From Aquila chrysaetos chrysaetos (taxonomy: Eukaryota > Chordata > Aves > Accipitriformes > Accipitridae), in contig NC_044011.1 in assembly GCF_900496995.4 (NCBI RefSeq), positions 18,322,041 to 18,386,040 of the forward strand: a stretch of 64,000 bases of DNA, read 5' to 3'. Within the stretch, counting starts at the first letter, position 1. Every line of letters starts with the position of its first letter. Made by a program: the position numbers and the translations under genes. A model generated the notes under the pieces. That model was not told the DNA's origin. It made no database searches and worked only from the letters and a program-made list of their open reading frames with translations. Positions 60,123-64,000 of this stretch are shown piece by piece.

Positions 60123-62440
60123 CGCTCACATGCACATACATACTCACAGGCTTTGTACATATGTTTATATACCTGAACATACATATGTTCTCCTCTGAGC
60201 TAATTCACTTACTAACAGCAGGCAAAGAAGACCAAGTCAGCTTTTCAGTCGGTGAAAATAAATTTGAAATAAACTTCAGGTTGGAGAATTGCTATCAATT
60301 CCTTGAACTAATTATTATTATTACTGTATTGCATAGAGCTTCCAGGGGGGTAAGAGAGAGCAACGCTGACTGAATGTCACTGAAATGCTGTCCCTGCCCC
60401 AAGGAAAACCCAGGTGCCGGTGCAGGTCCTGCACCGCTCAGGTGGTCCGAGCAGTGAGTTGACAACTGTCAACAGAAGTGATGGTAGCAGAGCCTGGATC
60501 TCAGTATGTACAAGATGTGGCAGATGGAGTGCAAAAGCAAACGGGCTGGCTGGCAGCAGGCACTTTAGTAATGAAGCGTCACAGGAGCTTGCAGACTCCT
60601 CTCTGATTTTACTGGGCTATGTTCCAGAGTGCGTCTTCACCTTTTTTTTTTTTCTTAAGTATCTACAAATGAAAGCCTGCTAAGCTCTTGGATAAGATAA
60701 GTGTCTCTTTAACTTCTCAGTCTCTTCTGAATTTCAAATAGCGTTTTTTTATTATCTTAATTGGTGACTGCCTGTTTTAATTAGGCATCACAGTTAATCT
60801 TACACTGCTGACACATATGAGGCTTTGTGCAGAGCAGAACATGTTTTTTTTTTTTTTTTAGAATAAGCACCAAAAGAAATATGAATTGTAAGAAATAAGA
60901 TGACCCTGTTTGCAATTCTGATTTTCATTTTCTTTTCTTCTTCCTTTCACTGTAGTCTTCAGTTACCACCTTCCAAAATTCTCCAATATTTTACCACCTT
61001 CCAAAATTCTCCAATATTTTACATGCAGATAGGTCCTGGCCAAGACATTGTGTGAGCTTAGAAAAAATTTCTTCCCTTTGCAGTGATCCAGATTTCTGAT
61101 CTAAACAACAACAGGCAGAAAGCAATGGTCTGTCTCACTTCTCTGAAGGTCTCAAGCCATAATTTTATCTGTCCAACTTGAGCTAATATCAAATAATAAA
61201 CAAATTTGTAAATGTAGAAATCAATCACTCCTGATCATTCTGTCTGGGAACATATTGCAACTTCCAGAAAAGCTGGCTTGTGTTCATGTCCTGGAGGGCT
61301 TAACTGAGCCTTCACAATAGCTGCACTGATGATGCCAAACCTCGTGTAACTTCCCCGTTGATTTTTGCAGGCTGCCAGAGGGTGTCACAGAGGGAACCCA
61401 GCACCTTGGAAAGAAGTTATATTAATGTTTTATACAAGAGAAGTTCTCAGCAATAAAGCTGAAAAAAATACAAGAGGAGAAAAATCCAAACAAACCAAAA
61501 AGACCCTAGAACTCCCTGGATCACACAGAGCCAGGAAAGGGAGGGTAATACTGGCAGAGCTAGGCGGCTGATTTGCAGCAGCCAGCTGTACACAAGCAAG
61601 GGCAGAACCGCTGCGATTAGATGCAACTTTTGCAGGAATCTGTATCTACCTGTCCTTTCAAGGGGGCTGGGTGGTTTTGAAAGGTGCTATATTTTGCCTT
61701 TTTTGTTTCCCTAAGGAGTGCATTGTGGACAGTTGAGGACATGATAATTCATCCCTCCCCTTCCTCAAGGACAAACTGGAGCTCTTATTAACCAGTTCAC
61801 ATTTAACAGGACACTTGTCCTTCCAATGGGAAAGAGCAATTTCTATGCTCTTTCCCACCAAAAATACCAAAATGTGGCCTGCAAGAGGTAGTGTCCCATC
61901 TGGAGGCAATTCATCATTTATCTCCTGGCAGCTTTATCTCTAGCTGCCAAGAAGCACAGCTCAGTGAAAGCAGATCACTTGTAAAATATGATGGTTAAGT
62001 ACAAGCAAGTCTGTAGAAGAAATAACCCACTTGGAACTCATAAAGCTCCCCTGTGCTTGGGTCACTTAGGTTTCAGTAAGAAGATGGACCATGTTGGGTA
62101 GTAGAAAGTCAATCCCGGTTGTTTAAGAGCCCTGTGCAATTCTAACCAGAGTTAAAAGGGTGATTCCCCAAACCTGTGCCCAGGAGGACACTGAGGATGT
62201 GTTTTCCAGACCGAACTGGACACTTACTTGCAGGGATGGCGAGTGCATTATAGAGCCTTTACCTCCAGGCCAGTGGCAACACAGACCCCTATCCCTAATG
62301 TCCCTTGGCCCCATCCCTCATTCCTGCATGCCTGATGGACTCAAATTTGGGCTGCAAGTTCCCCAGCACCAGTGCTCATTACTTCTGACACCCCAGGGTT
62401 TTACCTTCATACCTGCCACGCTGCCTCAGTAGCAATCCTG
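60123..62440. other. Intergenic DNA between provirus and third CpG island
   Basis: No gene recognised. The stretch contains CA/TA-rich short repeats just after the LTR, T-rich runs near 60,640 and 60,844-60,860, and the 28-bp tandem duplication at 60,963. Open frames here are short and without motifs. Confidence 0.5.
60963..61018. repeat. Perfect 28-bp tandem duplication
   Basis: Two identical, directly adjacent copies start TTACCACCTTCCAAAATTCT and end CCAATATT, at 60,963-60,990 and 60,991-61,018. Zero mismatches suggest a recent slippage or replication event, or possibly an assembly artefact. Confidence 0.95.
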
Positions 62441-62454
62441 GCGGGGAGGCCTTG

Positions 62455-62960
62455 GCTGCCCCACCAATAAATAAGCAGCCGTGAAGGGTTTTCTCTTTCA
62501 AAGTCACTTTTCACTTCTTTTCTCCCTACGCCTACCGATTTTTGTGTCCCTTTCTCTCTGCCAGCGGCCAGCTCGCCATCCTGCCGGTCCCCCCGGGTTT
62601 GCTGCCAGGGGAGGGAGCGACTCCTCCCTCGGCGGGGCGGGGGGCGTTGGGGAGCCGGCAGCGGGGTCTCCGCTCACTCCCTCCGGCTCTGCGCCCGAGG
62701 CGGACGCAGTCGCGCAGCCAGCGCTGAGCCCCCGCGCTCCTCCGGCCGCCTCCCGCCGCGATGCCGGGGCCGGGGGCAGGCGGGGCGGCGCGCCGGGGCA
62801 GCGGCGGCGGCGGCGGCGGCGGCGGGGGGGTCCCCGATCCCGAGGCGGTGAGTGCGGCGCGGCGGGGCGGGAGGTGCGGAGCGGGGCAGGGCCGGGGTGG
62901 GGGCGCGGGGCAGCACCCCGCCTTCCCGGGTGTTGGAGGCGATGGTGGCTGCTGCTGCTG
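62455..62960 (+). promoter_or_regulatory. CpG-island promoter with CCAAT and TATA-like box
   Basis: CCACCAATAAATAAG at 62,461-62,475 combines a CCAAT motif and an AATAAATA TATA-like element. The CpG island begins about 80 bases downstream and extends to about 62,960. This suits a plus-strand start near 62,495-62,520. Long frames on the minus strand across the island are composition artefacts. By human gene order a plus-strand FNDC1 promoter would be expected beyond TAGAP, but the sequence does not prove that identity. Confidence 0.65.
62761..62847 (+). CDS. Candidate first coding exon, Gly-rich, gene not identified
   Basis: The ATG in CGCCGCGATGC (purine at -3) opens exactly 29 codons ending at a strong GTGAGT donor (62,848-62,853), phase 0. 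The product begins MPGPGAGGAARRG, has a run of nine glycines encoded by GGC repeats (about 62,800-62,829), and ends VPDPEA. There is no signal peptide or known domain. An overlapping frame from 62,481 (165 codons) starts with a hydrophobic stretch but passes through the donor without using it and is less convincing. FNDC1 is the positional candidate only. The second exon lies beyond 62,853 and was not found before the window end. Confidence 0.4.
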
Positions 62961-64000
62961 CTGCTGCGGGTTGTCTGAGGGTAGAGACTGCCGGGGAACT
63001 GCCGGGGTCTTTTGAGCCTGGTCTTGAGTTTGGTAAAGAGCAAAATCCGACCGAGGCTTCTCTTGCCTCAGTCTAGAAATGCGCTCCCGAGGGCACTGTT
63101 CTGCGTGGACCAGTCCCGTAGGTAGTGCTGGGCTCCGCGGGGTCGTGCTCCCAGCCCCGGACCGCGGAGCGGTCGTTATCCTAAGGAAGAGGGCCACGGG
63201 AGTCGGGTGGTATCGGGGTCAGATTATCAGAGCTCAGGCAAACGTGCAGTCCCCCGCCTCTTGCCAGTGACAGAATGCGAAGAGACTGCTTGACGATACC
63301 ACTTGCACGGTCAGACTGCTCAGACGCTGCTTTAGGGCAGCAGAGTCCCGGAAAACAGAACAAACAAAACCAAACCCTCAGCCACGAGTAAATGGATATT
63401 GGTTAAAGTAAAACCGGAGGGTTTATGGGCTATACCTGTGTGAGGGAAAGGGTTAAAGAGGGGCTTTTTGTTGTCGTTGTTTGTAGTTCTTGTATGGAGA
63501 GGTTTAACATCATTGCAAGAGACATGTTTCACATTAGCGCACGCTGTGAACTCTGTCCCGCAGCACCTGGTACTCTGGTGTGGGCCCAGGACCAAAGCCT
63601 GGTCCCTGGGGGGGTCTCAGCTGCAGCGATCGCTCCTGTCAGCAGGGAGAGGAGCCCCGGCCACCAGCCCATCGATTGCGAGGCCAGAAGGGACCGTTAC
63701 ATCATTTAGTCTGACCTCAGACAGGAGCGAGGTGCTGGCTGGGAAACAAAAAGAAAATTGCTGGGGACTGAATCTCTGTACCAAACACAGCATTTCTTCG
63801 TGACATTGTCAGCTTTGACAAATAGACTCTTCCAGAAAAAATGAGATTAGTGGTAGGGGCTCGCTGCATGAATCGCTTACACAGAGATGCATGGCTCCTA
63901 TGTAGAAGCTTCAGAGCTTCCAAATATAAAGCCTGGAAGTGTATTTCACATGCCAACTTATCTGGTCTTCCATTGCTGCTCCTCCTCTTCAAAACTAGGG
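62854..64000 (+). other. Putative first intron of the third CpG-island gene
   Basis: Composition falls from GC-rich to ordinary. It contains a short (CTG)n run at about 62,947-62,966 and a CR1/L3-like fragment at 63,675-63,725. No second exon is visible before the window ends. Confidence 0.45.
63675..63725 (-). repeat. Old CR1/L3-like LINE 3' fragment
   Basis: TTGCGAGGCCAGAAGGGACC followed by GTTACATCATTTAGTCTGACCTC matches the reverse complement of the conserved 3' end of an ancient amniote CR1/L3-clade LINE as I recall it. It is short and diverged. Confidence 0.6.

Noticed and set aside
62481..63197. Frames of 165-221 codons on both strands at the third CpG island
   Set aside because: They run through the clear GTGAGT donor or are antisense, with low-complexity Arg/Pro/Ser composition. 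Only the 29-codon exon is kept as a candidate.
62854..64000. Naming the right-hand gene FNDC1
   Set aside because: The only support is human gene order. The first exon lacks a signal peptide and no fibronectin type III sequence is in the window.

Overview
This is a vertebrate nuclear window, almost certainly from a bird. Three things point there: CR1-type LINE 3' ends, ERVL-like LTR elements of the kind common in birds, and the gene order. Coding density is very low, and most open reading frames are chance frames in introns, intergenic DNA or CpG islands. I read the genes from short exons with splice sites, not from long ORFs. The gene order EZR (-), RSPH3 (-), TAGAP (-) matches the order I know from human 6q25 and supports calling the first gene ezrin rather than radixin.

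Layout: (1) 1-19,050 is the 5' end of EZR on the minus strand. Exon 1 codes MPKP inside a CpG island near 18.8 kb. A 17.4-kb intron follows, then an 84-bp FERM exon at 1,337-1,420, and the rest of the gene lies left of the window. (2) 19,650-36,400 is non-coding and holds one solo LTR with a 5-bp target duplication (21,253-21,833). (3) 36,480-37,350 is a second CpG island with NRF1, CCAAT, TATA-like and YY1 motifs but no recognisable gene. (4) 37,400-48,000 is non-coding, with a degenerate CR1/L3-like fragment, a second solo LTR (39,048-39,628) and a CR1 3' piece near 46.9 kb. (5) 48,050-50,850 holds remnants of RSPH3 and TAGAP on the minus strand, only 1.4 kb apart. The RSPH3 part looks broken, and the exons that should lie between the two genes are not visible. 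(6) 54,200-60,122 is a decayed ERVL-like provirus: a 5'-truncated LTR, a Lys-tRNA-type primer binding site, gag/pro/pol remnants, no env, and an end-to-end 3' LTR. (7) 62,450-62,960 is a third CpG-island promoter, plus strand, with a 29-codon Gly-rich candidate first exon. By human synteny FNDC1 would be expected here, but the exon does not show its expected signal peptide, so the gene is left unnamed.

Nothing here forms a pathway or operon. EZR links membrane to actin, RSPH3 is a ciliary radial-spoke protein and TAGAP is a T-cell RhoGAP. The most notable point is the apparent erosion of the RSPH3-TAGAP interval; the other main open questions are the two CpG islands that lack an identified gene. 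I found no tRNA or rRNA gene, and no CRISPR array or bacterial-type feature.
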